From an uncultured Bacilli bacterium (GTDB taxonomy: Bacteria; Bacillota_I; Bacilli_A; RF39; UBA660): DNA of 56,320 bases. Shown in pieces: positions 1 to 8,885 of the stretch (positions are counted from its first letter, which is position 1; every line of letters begins with the position of its first letter). The stretch spans positions 1-56,320 of the forward strand of contig CARJCM010000002.1 in NCBI GenBank assembly GCA_948999435.1. The letters run 5' to 3'. Position numbers and translations under genes: made by a program. The notes beneath the pieces were generated by a model. The model did not search any database, was not told where the DNA came from, and saw only the letters and a program-made list of their open reading frames with translations.

Positions 1-412
1 CATCTGCTATCTTTGATGCATATGTTGTATTATTTCCTATATTGCTATTATACCATGACTCTAGTTGTGTTTTCGCATTTGATGCTGTTCCACTTAGTGT
101 TCTTTGACTTGTTCCGTAAGTCCAACCTACATAATATGATTTATTATAACTTGCATTATATGCTGTACTTGCTACTGCTATACTATCTGCTGTTGATGTT
201 CCATTTGCATGGCATGTTGCCCCATCATAGATTAGACGCATTGTTCCATCTCCGTTAATTCTTACGATTCTCCAACAGAAACCTCCAAACTTTACATAAT
301 TGTTTGTTACTGCTCCTCGCCAATAGTATGAATAACCTCCATACATACCATCTGATACTTTATATACACCTTCATTTGCTGTAGCTGTGTTCGCGAAGTT
401 TGGTGTTCCTGT
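1..412. repeat. Dispersed repeat, copy 1 (of 26735-27140)
   Basis: By eye roughly three quarters of the bases match 26735-27140 in the same orientation, for example around the codons for WRGAVTNNYVKF. The match covers the C-terminal domains of the two DUF6273-like genes and makes recombination or gene conversion between them possible. Confidence 0.6.
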
Positions 413-1069
413 ATTTACGGTTACATTTAACTTTGCTAATGTATCTTCACTTGTATTTGGTGTTGTTTGTACACTCTTTGTTGTTGTATCGCTTTGATTT
501 CCTGCGGCATCTTTTACATACACTTTTACTGTATATGTTGTTCCTGCACTTAGTCCTGTAAATTTATGTGTATTTCCTGTCCCTTTTACTGGTGTATTAC
601 TATTTAATTGATACCAGTATTCTGTTACTCCATCATTATCTGTAGCTGTTACACTTACATTTATTTCTGTTTTTGTTACACTTGTTGTTACGTTTGTGAT
701 TGTTGGTTTTTCTTCATCTTTTTTATCAAAATATAAATAGCATCTTGTTCTTTGCTTACTTACTCCTAGAAAGTTTATCTTTCCTTCTTTATATTCAATA
801 GTTATGTTATTATCTTTAGGAGCATTTTCAATACCTGATGTTTCATTCTGTGTTTTACATACCGATTTTTCATTATTTAATTGATATCCACTTGTTGGTA
901 TTTCATTTACTATACTATAATTTGTTCCGTCTTCACTAATGTTTACGGCTAATTCTGTATTATAATTATTAGTGATATTTTCTTTCATTAATTTATCTTT
1001 CTTTATAAATGGTAATATACTTACTAATCCTATTATACTTATTCCTACTATTAATATTTTCTTTTTCAT
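1..1069 (-). CDS. Anchored surface protein, fibronectin III plus DUF6273-like domain (3' end cut by window)
   Basis: The frame opens at an ATG at 1069 behind AAAGGG and stays open for 356 codons to the window edge, so the C-terminus is missing. Residues 4-20 are a hydrophobic signal peptide or anchor after a Lys-rich start. Residues about 30-116 form a domain shared with the protein at 26194-27579 (SEDGTNY, PTSGY, CYLYFDKK). About 117-210 reads as a fibronectin type III module (GTTYTVKVYVKDAAGN). From about 220 it enters the same C-terminal region as the paralogue (GMYGG, WRGAVTNNYVKF, CWRIVRINGDG, DGATCHANGTST). In the paralogue this region ends in GYGLRPVINLK, which I read as DUF6273-like. 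The likely site of action is the cell surface; the function is unknown. The fibronectin module is absent from the paralogue. The gene is divergent from the XRE regulator at 1274, and a Spo0A-like box lies in its promoter. Confidence 0.8.
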   Translation of the reverse strand, partial: MKKKILIVGISIIGLVSILPFIKKDKLMKENITNNYNTELAVNISEDGTNYSIVNEIPTSGYQLNNEKSVCKTQNETSGIENAPKDNNITIEYKEGKINFLGVSKQRTRCYLYFDKKDEEKPTITNVTTSVTKTEINVSVTATDNDGVTEYWYQLNSNTPVKGTGNTHKFTGLSAGTTYTVKVYVKDAAGNQSDTTTKSVQTTPNTSEDTLAKLNVTVNTGTPNFANTATANEGVYKVSDGMYGGYSYYWRGAVTNNYVKFGGFCWRIVRINGDGTMRLIYDGATCHANGTSTADSIAVASTAYNASYNKSYYVGWTYGTSQRTLSGTASNAKTQLESWYNSNIGNNTTYASKIAD

Positions 1070-1091
1070 ATTTTACCCTTTCTATTTATTG

Positions 1092-1134
1092 ATTATAATA
1101 CTTTAAATAATCCTTTTCATTACATTCGACAAAA
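1092..1134 (-). promoter_or_regulatory. Candidate promoter with Spo0A-like box for the gene at 1-1069
   Basis: On the minus strand a TTTTGTCGAA match to the Spo0A box (core TGTCGAA, 1125-1131) is followed 27 nt later by TATAAT (1092-1097). There is no recognisable -35 hexamer at the proper spacing, as expected for an activator-dependent sigma-A promoter with the activator bound near -35 to -46. Spo0A control is inferred from the motif only. Confidence 0.45.
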
Positions 1135-1273
1135 CATACCAAAAGTTCTCACAGCACATCAAAACTCATCTATGCTAGATTTTTATCATTTATATTTATA
1201 TTTTATAACCATTTAGTTATATAGTCAAGTTATTTCTCTTAGATTATGCGAAAATAAAGATGAGGTATGAAAA

Positions 1274-1510
1274 ATGAAAATAAATTTAGAAAGATTAAAA
1301 GAAATAAGAAAAGATAACGATTATACTCAAATAGAAATAGCTAGAATTTTAGGAATAACTCAAGTCCAATATTCTAGATATGAAACTGGCGAAAGATTAA
1401 TTCCCATAACTCTTCTAATAAAATTAGCTGATTACTACAATGTCAGCGTTGACTATCTACTTGGACTCACAGATATCCGCAAACCTTATCCTAAAAGTAT
1501 TTTAATTTAA
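1274..1510 (+). CDS. Small XRE-family HTH regulator
   Basis: 78 residues, almost entirely one Cro/C1-type helix-turn-helix (about 5-62: KEIRKDNDYTQIEIARILGI, QVQYSRYETGERLIP). A good ribosome binding site (GATGAGG) precedes the ATG. It is divergent from the surface-protein gene at 1-1069, and a similar XRE gene (27752-28204) is divergent from the paralogous surface-protein gene. Local control of the neighbouring surface gene is therefore a reasonable inference. The end of the protein (DYLLGLTD) is typical of phage-type repressors reduced to the DNA-binding domain. Confidence 0.85.
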   Translation: MKINLERLKEIRKDNDYTQIEIARILGITQVQYSRYETGERLIPITLLIKLADYYNVSVDYLLGLTDIRKPYPKSILI

Positions 1511-1543
1511 TATAATATATGATAAAATTAATTTGGTGATAAA

Positions 1544-2146
1544 ATGAAAAAAATAAAATATTTAATTGTAATTGTCTTATTATTAATTGCTAGTGGATGT
1601 ACCAGCAAAAAATATGATAACCCCATTGTAACTATGGAGATTGAAGAATATGGTACTATTGAAATAGAGCTATATCCCGAATATGCTCCTAATACTGTAG
1701 CTAATTTTGTAAACTTAATTGAAAGTGGTTTCTATGATGGCAATAATTTTCATAGATTAGCCAAAGACTTTGTACTTCAAGGTGGTGACCCCAATGGAAA
1801 TGGTACAGGCGGACCTGGATACTCTATTAAAGGAGAATTTAGTAAAAATGGTTACACTAAAAACACTTTAAGTCATGATGTAGGTATCATCTCAATGGCT
1901 AGAAGTCAAGATATGGATAGTGCTGGTTCTCAATTTTTCATCGTATTAAGCGCTAGCGCCAAATATGCTTTAGATGATAAATATGCCGGTTTTGGAAAAG
2001 TAACTAAAGGAATGGAAATTTTAAAAGAAATTGAAAGAACTGAAGAAGTAACAGATGATATAAGTGGCAAATTAAAAGAGAATATTACAATTAAAAAAGT
2101 AACAGTAGACACTAAAGGTGCTACCTATAAAGTTACAAAAAATTAA
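1544..2146 (+). CDS. Cyclophilin-type peptidyl-prolyl isomerase, lipoprotein
   Basis: 200 residues. The lipoprotein signal peptide ends in IASGC with the lipidated Cys at 19, so the enzyme should sit on the outer face of the membrane. The cyclophilin fold follows: PNTVANFVNLI, GNNFHRLAKDF with the catalytic FHR at about 69-71, the loop GGDPNGNGTGGPGY, and SAGSQFFI. It catalyses cis-trans isomerisation of X-Pro bonds in exported proteins. Start supported by GGTGAT upstream of the ATG. It lies 33 nt after the XRE gene on the same strand and may be co-transcribed, and it ends in a shared terminator. Family assignment is secure; the in vivo substrate is unknown. Confidence 0.93.
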   Translation: MKKIKYLIVIVLLLIASGCTSKKYDNPIVTMEIEEYGTIEIELYPEYAPNTVANFVNLIESGFYDGNNFHRLAKDFVLQGGDPNGNGTGGPGYSIKGEFSKNGYTKNTLSHDVGIISMARSQDMDSAGSQFFIVLSASAKYALDDKYAGFGKVTKGMEILKEIERTEEVTDDISGKLKENITIKKVTVDTKGATYKVTKN

Positions 2147-2171
2147 GAAGCTAAAAATTAGCTTCTTTTTA
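2145..2171. terminator. Bidirectional rho-independent terminator
   Basis: A perfect 10-bp stem AAGAAGCTAA / TTAGCTTCTT with an AAA loop, A-rich before and T-rich after. It separates the convergent cyclophilin and antiporter genes and starts at the cyclophilin stop codon. Confidence 0.9.
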
Positions 2172-3125
2172 AATTACAAATAACAATGCCATATATACAA
2201 TATAAATTATGATATAAACAATACCATTTCCTCTACTCATTTCATTTTTAGGTTTAATAAATGGAAATAATGCTAAAAATACAATTGCAATTAATAAAAT
2301 TATCATTTGAATATTATAACTAGGATTATAAGTTATAGGTTTTATACTAGCTGATACACCAACTATCATAAGCATATTGAATATATTAGATCCTATAATA
2401 TTTCCAATAGCAATATCACTATTTCCTTTTATAGCAGCAGTAACACTTGTCACAAGCTCTGGTAAGCTTGTTCCGATAGCAAGTATTGTAAGACTAATTA
2501 TAGCATCACTAATATTAAACAACTCAGCTATTTCCACTGAATTATCTACAACAAAATCTCCTCCATATTTTAAAGCTATAATCCCAATAATAATATAGAC
2601 TACATTTTTAAAGATAAAGAATTTTCCTCTCTCTTCTTTTAAAACTTCTTGAGACTTTTTTTCACTCTTATCTCCTTGCAACCCCATGTAAATAGTATAA
2701 AGAATAAAACCCAAAAATAATACTAATAAAAAAATCCCTTCTGCTTTACTAATAAAATTATTAGAAAAACAAATAATCCAAAAAATAATTGTTAAGATTA
2801 AACTTAAAGGTAATTCAATAATTCTTGTTTCTCTTTGAAACTTAATCGGTCTAATAACTGAAGATAAACCTAAAATTAATAAAAGATTACAAATATTACT
2901 CCCAATTACATTTCCCAGTGCCATATCACTATAACCTTCTACTGCTGAAGTTATACTAACAAAAAGTTCTGGCATTGAAGTACCAATAGATACTATTGTA
3001 AGACCTATAATAATTTCTGGTATATGAAACTTTTTAGCAATCTTACTAGAACCACTAACTAAAAAATCCGCTCCTTTAATTAATAATGCAAATCCTACTA
3101 TAATTAATAAAACATTTAATAACAT
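2169..3125 (-). CDS. Calcium/sodium antiporter (CaCA superfamily, YrbG type)
   Basis: 318 residues, about ten membrane helices arranged as two inverted homologous halves. Each half carries the alpha-repeat signature: GLTIVSIGTSMPELF (GTSMPE about 48-53) followed by GNVIGSNICN, and SLTILAIGTSLPELV (about 215-220) followed by GNIIGSNIFN. These repeats line the ion path and exchange Ca2+ for Na+ or H+ across the cytoplasmic membrane. Length is typical. It lies 14 nt downstream of the stop of the gene at 3140-4036 on the same strand, so it may be the last gene of that operon, although no functional link is evident. Confidence 0.93.
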   Translation of the reverse strand: MLLNVLLIIVGFALLIKGADFLVSGSSKIAKKFHIPEIIIGLTIVSIGTSMPELFVSITSAVEGYSDMALGNVIGSNICNLLLILGLSSVIRPIKFQRETRIIELPLSLILTIIFWIICFSNNFISKAEGIFLLVLFLGFILYTIYMGLQGDKSEKKSQEVLKEERGKFFIFKNVVYIIIGIIALKYGGDFVVDNSVEIAELFNISDAIISLTILAIGTSLPELVTSVTAAIKGNSDIAIGNIIGSNIFNMLMIVGVSASIKPITYNPSYNIQMIILLIAIVFLALFPFIKPKNEMSRGNGIVYIIIYIVYMALLFVI

Positions 3126-3139
3126 AAATTAATCTTCCT

Positions 3140-4036
3140 TTAATATCCAATTCTATAATTCATTGTATTTTTTTCATAAATTGTAATTTTATTTTGCTTA
3201 TCATCAACTATATTATAAACTCTCTCTCCATTAACCTCTTTAAAAGAAAATCCAAAAATATTAGTTGATAACTTATTATAAATATCCATCATTTGATTTT
3301 TAAAATCATCATTGCTACTATATTTCTTCCTTGTATTATCATCCAACATCAAATAAGCTCTTTTATTATCATAAACCATTAAATTTATAAACTCTGTTAT
3401 ATAAACAATCAATTTATTTTTCTCGCTAATTGTATAAGAAGATAATAAAGTCTCACTCTTAATATTTTTACTTTTAATATCATAACTTTTAGCAAAAGTT
3501 TCTATATTCAAATTACTTTCTAATGGTTTTATAACAAAATATCTACTTTTATTATCAACAACAATCAAAAAGTTAACACTTGGATAATACTGAAACTCAT
3601 CCTCCATCATCGTCATATTTGTCAAATAGCCATTAATAAAATAATAAGAAATAGAACTATTAGGATTATAATATATAGACTTAGCAATATAACTAACTGT
3701 TTCATAATCAGAATTAATGATATTATAAATATTACTATTATTTATTTGTTTTTCTTTTTTAAAATCATCATCTAATATATCAAGTAAACTATTTGTATTT
3801 TTATTAGCAAGCATACTATAATAATTATTTATAGAATTTTGAAGAGCAAAGAATAAACTTTCATCTTTAAGCTCCTCAATTTCTTTAGAAATAACATCTT
3901 GTACTCCATTAGGCTCTGTGGATGTTTTTTTATCTTGCTCATCTTTAAAAATAATTCCTAAAAGAACAGCTATAATAGCAATAATAATTAATATAATACC
4001 AATAAATATCAACATTTTCTTTTTATGTTCTTCCAT
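3140..4036 (-). CDS. Membrane-anchored protein, possibly two NTF2-like domains
   Basis: 298 residues. A short charged cytoplasmic start and one membrane helix (about 8-28, IFIGIILIIIAIIAVLLGIIF) are followed by an extracellular part with two regions of similar layout (about 55-165 and 185-298). Each has a helical stretch ending in a surface-exposed beta-rich part (NNYYSMLANKNTNSLLDILD; INLMVYDNKRAYLMLDDNTR). This one-helix plus tandem NTF2-like layout resembles VirB8/TcpC-type proteins, but I see no diagnostic motif. It begins 10 nt after the giant hydrolase gene at 4047-8201, so it is almost surely in the same operon and may be its partner at the membrane. Confidence 0.7.
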   Translation of the reverse strand: MEEHKKKMLIFIGIILIIIAIIAVLLGIIFKDEQDKKTSTEPNGVQDVISKEIEELKDESLFFALQNSINNYYSMLANKNTNSLLDILDDDFKKEKQINNSNIYNIINSDYETVSYIAKSIYYNPNSSISYYFINGYLTNMTMMEDEFQYYPSVNFLIVVDNKSRYFVIKPLESNLNIETFAKSYDIKSKNIKSETLLSSYTISEKNKLIVYITEFINLMVYDNKRAYLMLDDNTRKKYSSNDDFKNQMMDIYNKLSTNIFGFSFKEVNGERVYNIVDDKQNKITIYEKNTMNYRIGY

Positions 4037-4046
4037 TTTTATTCTC

Positions 4047-7000
4047 CTAATCTATACAACCATTTTTTACATATGTAGTCATATTTGGTACTATTTGATC
4101 AGCTCTATTTGTACACGAATCTTTAGTATTTAAATCTCTAACAGAACCTTTTGGTCTTTCAAAGTTCTTACAAAAAGCAACTGCTGTATCATAACCACTA
4201 TAAGAACCTGTAATATACTTTTCTGTTACACTATAACTAGACTTTTCTGTCACTTCATAATAGAAGAAATTTAATTGCGCTACCATACTAGCTGGTTTAA
4301 TATTCTTTTCTTTAGCATAATCAATCAATTCTATTCTTCTGCCAAAACTCCACTGAACTATACCGAAACCTGCTGCAACACTTGCTGGAGCTGAATAAAT
4401 ATTACTAAAATTATAGCCACTACCAAATTCAACTATTTCTGGGCTAAATGTACTAGCACTTTCTCTTTGCATATTTGTAAGTATTCCAATTGTCGCATTA
4501 TCCGAAAAACCACTAGCTTTTAGAGATTTACAAACTACACTTTTGTTTCTACTACTATTTGAATAATCTCCATTATCACCAACAACAATAATTCCCCCAT
4601 CTATGTTTGAAACAGCAAAATTACTAGGTCTTGTATTTTCTGCGTTTATATAATTCAAAGGATTAACTTTTGTTCCATCTAAACGTACTTCAAAATGCAA
4701 ATGGCAACCAGTAGAAGAACCACTACTTCCCATGATTCCAATTTTTTGGCCTTGTTTAACAGTATCCCCAACTTTTACCACTACAGAATCACTTGACATA
4801 TGAGCATAAACCGTAGAAGTTCCATCGCCATGATCTATAATCACATAATTCCCATAGCCTCCCCCACATTTATTACCATACGAACCAACTGTTGGACAAG
4901 TATCATTAGAAGAAGTAACAGTTCCAGATTTTGCAGCAATAATAACATTAGAATAACAAGCAGACCCTCCAGAAATATCAACACCACCATGATTACTACT
5001 TACTCCATTTATAACTCTTGGACCAAATGGCGAAGTAATGGTTGTTGTAGTCGGTTCTCCCCCATAAATATCTCCGTTTGTTGAATCTTTACTACCAATT
5101 GGCCACCAAAAAGCATCATTCTCTGTTAACATATAGTATGTACAATAATCACTTAATCTATATAAAGAAAGTTTAGAACTAATAACACTAGGCCCCGAAT
5201 TTCCACTTAAATTACTAATAATCTTATTATAAATAATTTTATAATCTTCTTTACCATAATGGATACCAGCATTATCATAACTATTTATCGAACTTTCTGT
5301 ATATTCTAAATCAATATACTTTAAATTACTTAAATTAGCAGTTTTAATACCTTCTTTAATTGTATTATTAAAGCTAGTAATTTTTTCATTCTTAGCATAT
5401 TTAGACTTACTATCTTGAACAGGTCCCACTGAAACAACATAAATATTGTGCCCACTCCACTCTCCGCTTGCAAGTTCTATATACTTTTCTAAATAACTAT
5501 TAACATTACCTAAATCATTAACTCCTAACCAAATAATTATATTATAAAGCTTACCACTAACTATTTTTGAATTTATGGCATTAATACCACCATTAGACGC
5601 ATTAGTAGTTCCATTAAAGCCACTATCACCAACTAACCAATTATAACCATATCCTACTCCATATACTGTGTTACTTTCATTTATAACTCCAACATTAAGT
5701 ATTCCTTGAGTTCGTGAGTCTCCTAAAAACAAATTATCTCTAACATTATCAATTGTAATATTTTCCTCTGTATCAACTGCAAAAACAGATTCAAGTATTT
5801 CATTGTATTTAGCTCCAGACATTGCTACACTCTCCAAAGCACTTAATATATTATCATCAATTGTTATTGCATTAGCCCTACTTAATGATGAAATACTAGA
5901 TTTATAAGATGAAGATATAAATAAATATTCATTTACTTCTTCATATAAACTATTTAAAGTTTCTAATTGATTATCAACTCCATCAAATAAAGCATTTTCA
6001 TCAATTGTTCCACTATAAACATCACAAATTCTCAAAGTTACATCTTTATTATTACTACTATATCCACCTAAGCTCAGAGCATTAGTTTTAAGTATAATCA
6101 TTAAAGCTTTTATTGCCTCTTCTGAATAAGAACCATCTTTTGTGTAAAGATAAGCCATTCTTACAACGTAATCATTTAAATCTAAACTCTGAATATCTTC
6201 ATTTGACTCACAACTAGTTATAGTAACCTTAGTATCATTAAAATTACAAGCAGCATCATAATAGCCCATTGCGCCATTCATACCTTTATCATCATTACTT
6301 GAAGCTATTATAATAAGAAATAAAAATATTATAAAAATACCAAGTCCAATAGCTCCCCATGTCCAAGGATTCTTTTTAAGGAATTCTATTAATTTATTTT
6401 TTTTATCTTTTTTAGGTTCATCATTTGTTCCTTCTGATAAACCAGGAACTAATTCATTGGGAATTTCATCTCCTAAATTATCATCATCATTTAAATCACT
6501 ATCACTGCCACTAATTCTTGAACCAATATTATTATCGCCTAAAGAAGTATCAGTATTTTCATCCAAGTCTTCACCTGAATCATCATCAACTAATTCATCC
6601 TCATCTGGTAATAAAGCTGGATTTAAACTTGTATTTGAAGCAAATCTTCTTCCAACCGCTCCCATAGTACGCGAATTAACTTGAGTCCCTGTTGTTACTA
6701 TTCCTGAAGTACTAGTATCTACTGCGCCAATCATTGCTCTATTTTTTTTACTAACTTTAAAAGCTTTAGGACCAGCAGCATCAACTTGATTCTTTTGCAA
6801 AATTTCATCATTTACATTTTGATTAAGTGCCTCAGGCTTTCCATCTAGTTCACTAGAAATAGATGCATCAGCATTAATATCGCTTTGATAACTATTGCTA
6901 TTACTACCTAAATGCCCTTCACTAGCAATATTTACTGAATGTGCTTCTCCAGAAGCAATACCACCAACATTTCTAAATGAGCTTTCATTAAAATTAATGT

Positions 7001-8201
7001 ATCCATTACTACTTACATTTAAATTTTTATATTCATCTTTTAAATAATTATTATATTTACGAGATATTAAACCTCTAGAGATTGCTTTTTTAACAAGCAT
7101 TGCTTCTAACAAAGCTCTAGTATTATCATCCCCACCATTAAATTTATTAAATAATCTAATAAATTTATCCATTGGTGAATTATATCTTATATTTGCGGAA
7201 TAACTATTAAAATAATCAGCAAACATTGATTCAAAACTTATCCCTGATTCCTGACATATTGCTTCAAAAGAATTAAAAAACTGATCTCCAAAATAATTTA
7301 AATTACGAGCGTTCAATCCTGAAACTTTAAGACTACTACGTAATCTTTCTAAAGCTGAATCAGTTTTATTTTTATAAGTAGCCTTTCTTTCCACATAAGA
7401 AATTACTTTTTTTACTGTTTCTTCAGTAGCACAATTAACTCTAATTATTTCTGCAACAACATTCTCTACTTTAACATTTGGCGGAAGAATTATTTTAGCA
7501 TTTTTATTATTTATTGCATCTTTAATATTATAATCAGCATTACCACCAGTTTTACTAACAAACTCTGCTTCTGTACTTGTACTTTCAATTCTATTTATAG
7601 CATCATTAATATTTGTAATAGAAACTTCTTTACTTAAATCCTCATCTTCACTTATTTCTTCAACAATTGTTTTAAATTCTAGTAAAGTTTCTTCAGTAGA
7701 GTTAGAAGCTGTAATAAGATTATCAATTTCATAACTATCATTTTCTGTATCTTTTTCATAGTCAATATTACTTGTTATATTTTTATCTTCTTGTAAATTA
7801 GCTTTTATTCCTTCGATTGATTCATTAACAGTTTCTATTTCAGAGTAACTATTTCTTACACTATTATATATTTCACTAGCTTCCCCTAAAATACTATCTA
7901 ATCTAGATAAATCACTACTATAAACATTAGTTTTATTTCCAATAAAATCTTTTAAATAATCAATTTTTCTTTGTAAATCTGGACTTAAGTCATAAGTATT
8001 AATTTGATTTAATATCGCTTTTAAAATAAGTTGTTTTAAATTATAAGAATTAACTAAATCATCATTATCTATAATTAAAGTATCACTATCATCAAACTTA
8101 TAACGTTCTTTAAGTGAAGATTTTAAAGTTTTATCTAATTCTTCATCAATTAAAAAACGATAACTCTTACCTCCAATTATAATTGCTATATATTTTCTCA
8201 T
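4047..8201 (-). CDS. Giant transmembrane cell-wall hydrolase: SGNH + M23 peptidase + phage-tail-type lysozyme
   Basis: 1384 residues. Residues 1-610 are predicted cytoplasmic: an N-terminal globular part (KYIAIIIGGKSYRFLIDEEL), coiled acidic helices, then Ser/Asp/Asn-rich linkers. One membrane helix lies at about 612-633 (WGAIGLGIFIIFLFLIII). Outside are three enzymatic domains. First an SGNH hydrolase (GDSR about 826, GVND about 892, GIHYG about 978). Then an M23 LytM-type endopeptidase with HGGVD about 1068 and HLHFEV about 1165, the Zn ligands. Last, about 1215-1384, a phage-tail-lysozyme-like domain (NMQRESASTFSPE, GIVQWSFGRR). Together these could deacylate and cut both glycan and peptide of peptidoglycan. 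RBS GGTGG precedes the ATG. The M23-lysozyme pairing is familiar from phage tail tips and conjugation machines; the large cytoplasmic half is unusual. Confidence 0.85.
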   Translation of the reverse strand: MRKYIAIIIGGKSYRFLIDEELDKTLKSSLKERYKFDDSDTLIIDNDDLVNSYNLKQLILKAILNQINTYDLSPDLQRKIDYLKDFIGNKTNVYSSDLSRLDSILGEASEIYNSVRNSYSEIETVNESIEGIKANLQEDKNITSNIDYEKDTENDSYEIDNLITASNSTEETLLEFKTIVEEISEDEDLSKEVSITNINDAINRIESTSTEAEFVSKTGGNADYNIKDAINNKNAKIILPPNVKVENVVAEIIRVNCATEETVKKVISYVERKATYKNKTDSALERLRSSLKVSGLNARNLNYFGDQFFNSFEAICQESGISFESMFADYFNSYSANIRYNSPMDKFIRLFNKFNGGDDNTRALLEAMLVKKAISRGLISRKYNNYLKDEYKNLNVSSNGYINFNESSFRNVGGIASGEAHSVNIASEGHLGSNSNSYQSDINADASISSELDGKPEALNQNVNDEILQKNQVDAAGPKAFKVSKKNRAMIGAVDTSTSGIVTTGTQVNSRTMGAVGRRFASNTSLNPALLPDEDELVDDDSGEDLDENTDTSLGDNNIGSRISGSDSDLNDDDNLGDEIPNELVPGLSEGTNDEPKKDKKNKLIEFLKKNPWTWGAIGLGIFIIFLFLIIIASSNDDKGMNGAMGYYDAACNFNDTKVTITSCESNEDIQSLDLNDYVVRMAYLYTKDGSYSEEAIKALMIILKTNALSLGGYSSNNKDVTLRICDVYSGTIDENALFDGVDNQLETLNSLYEEVNEYLFISSSYKSSISSLSRANAITIDDNILSALESVAMSGAKYNEILESVFAVDTEENITIDNVRDNLFLGDSRTQGILNVGVINESNTVYGVGYGYNWLVGDSGFNGTTNASNGGINAINSKIVSGKLYNIIIWLGVNDLGNVNSYLEKYIELASGEWSGHNIYVVSVGPVQDSKSKYAKNEKITSFNNTIKEGIKTANLSNLKYIDLEYTESSINSYDNAGIHYGKEDYKIIYNKIISNLSGNSGPSVISSKLSLYRLSDYCTYYMLTENDAFWWPIGSKDSTNGDIYGGEPTTTTITSPFGPRVINGVSSNHGGVDISGGSACYSNVIIAAKSGTVTSSNDTCPTVGSYGNKCGGGYGNYVIIDHGDGTSTVYAHMSSDSVVVKVGDTVKQGQKIGIMGSSGSSTGCHLHFEVRLDGTKVNPLNYINAENTRPSNFAVSNIDGGIIVVGDNGDYSNSSRNKSVVCKSLKASGFSDNATIGILTNMQRESASTFSPEIVEFGSGYNFSNIYSAPASVAAGFGIVQWSFGRRIELIDYAKEKNIKPASMVAQLNFFYYEVTEKSSYSVTEKYITGSYSGYDTAVAFCKNFERPKGSVRDLNTKDSCTNRADQIVPNMTTYVKNGCID

Positions 8202-8280
8202 AAAACCACCATTAAACTTATTTTAAAATTTATCTTCTCTTAATTATAACATAAAGATTAACAAATTAAAAGAAAGTAAG

Positions 8281-8309
8281 ACACTAAATTAAAGTTTTGT
8301 CATAAATTA
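8281..8309 (+). promoter_or_regulatory. Sigma-K-like promoter of the coat gene
   Basis: CATAAATTA at 8301-8309 fits the late mother-cell -10 pattern CATANNNTA. ACAC at 8281-8284 sits 16 nt upstream, as expected for the short sigma-K -35 element. The predicted start is about 26 nt before the coat-gene ATG. Confidence 0.45.
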
Positions 8310-8339
8310 ATAGTGAGAATACATGAAAGGGTGAATAAT

Positions 8340-8783
8340 ATGAATAATTGTGAAAATAATACTTCTGGAAACTGTGTCAATGAAATATTAAGTGTAATAT
8401 TAGTTCTTCAACAAAATGCATGTCCAGAATCATGTTTAGATTCTTGTGATAGACCAGTTTTAGGCGGAGGACCAAATTGTTTAATATGTAATACTAGACC
8501 TGTTATGCTTTATACATGTTGTGGAAATGGAACTCCTTGGAGTATGCCAACAACAAAAGACACCACTGTTACTTGTGCAGGTACTGAATCATCTGAATGT
8601 TCAAGAGTATTTAGAGTAGAAAAAATTGAAGGAAACTGTGCTACATTTAGAGTTTTAGCTGACAATCCAGATACAACTAGTCTTAATCCATACATTGCTA
8701 CAAATTCTTTCTTTACAATGGATTGCGATTGCCTATGCGCTATTAGATGCTTGTCAGACACTTATGTGGATTGTGTCTGCTAA
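8340..8783 (+). CDS. CotY/CotZ-family cysteine-rich spore coat protein
   Basis: 147 residues with about twenty cysteines spread along the chain (NACPESCLDSC, GPNCLICNTRP, LYTCCGNGTPW, MDCDCLCAIRC). Conserved coat-protein features are the middle beta-rich part (RVFRVEKIEGNCATFRVL) and the Cys-rich end. CotY/CotZ proteins form the disulfide-linked crust or exosporium base layer of spores. The ATG at 8340 is preferred over the upstream GTG at 8313 because AAAGGGTG lies 6 nt before it. The gene stands alone behind a sigma-K-like promoter and ends in a strong terminator, which fits expression in the late mother cell. Confidence 0.88.
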   Translation: MNNCENNTSGNCVNEILSVILVLQQNACPESCLDSCDRPVLGGGPNCLICNTRPVMLYTCCGNGTPWSMPTTKDTTVTCAGTESSECSRVFRVEKIEGNCATFRVLADNPDTTSLNPYIATNSFFTMDCDCLCAIRCLSDTYVDCVC

Positions 8784-8815
8784 TAAAAAGCGGGAAAACT
8801 TAATAATTTACAGAC

Positions 8816-8850
8816 AAAACCTCACATTTAAAAATGCGAGGTTTTATCTT
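8816..8850. terminator. Rho-independent terminator after the coat gene
   Basis: A 14-bp stem with one mismatch (AAAACCTC.CATTT against AAATG.GAGGTTTT, 8816-8845), A-rich before and T-rich after, so it could act in both directions. Confidence 0.85.
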
Positions 8851-8885
8851 GAAATAATTTTTATTTTCTTAAAAATCTAAGAAAA

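Noticed and set aside
4800..5084. Long reading frames antisense to the giant hydrolase and other genes
   Set aside because: Shadow frames with low-complexity composition, no ribosome binding sites and clear genes on the other strand
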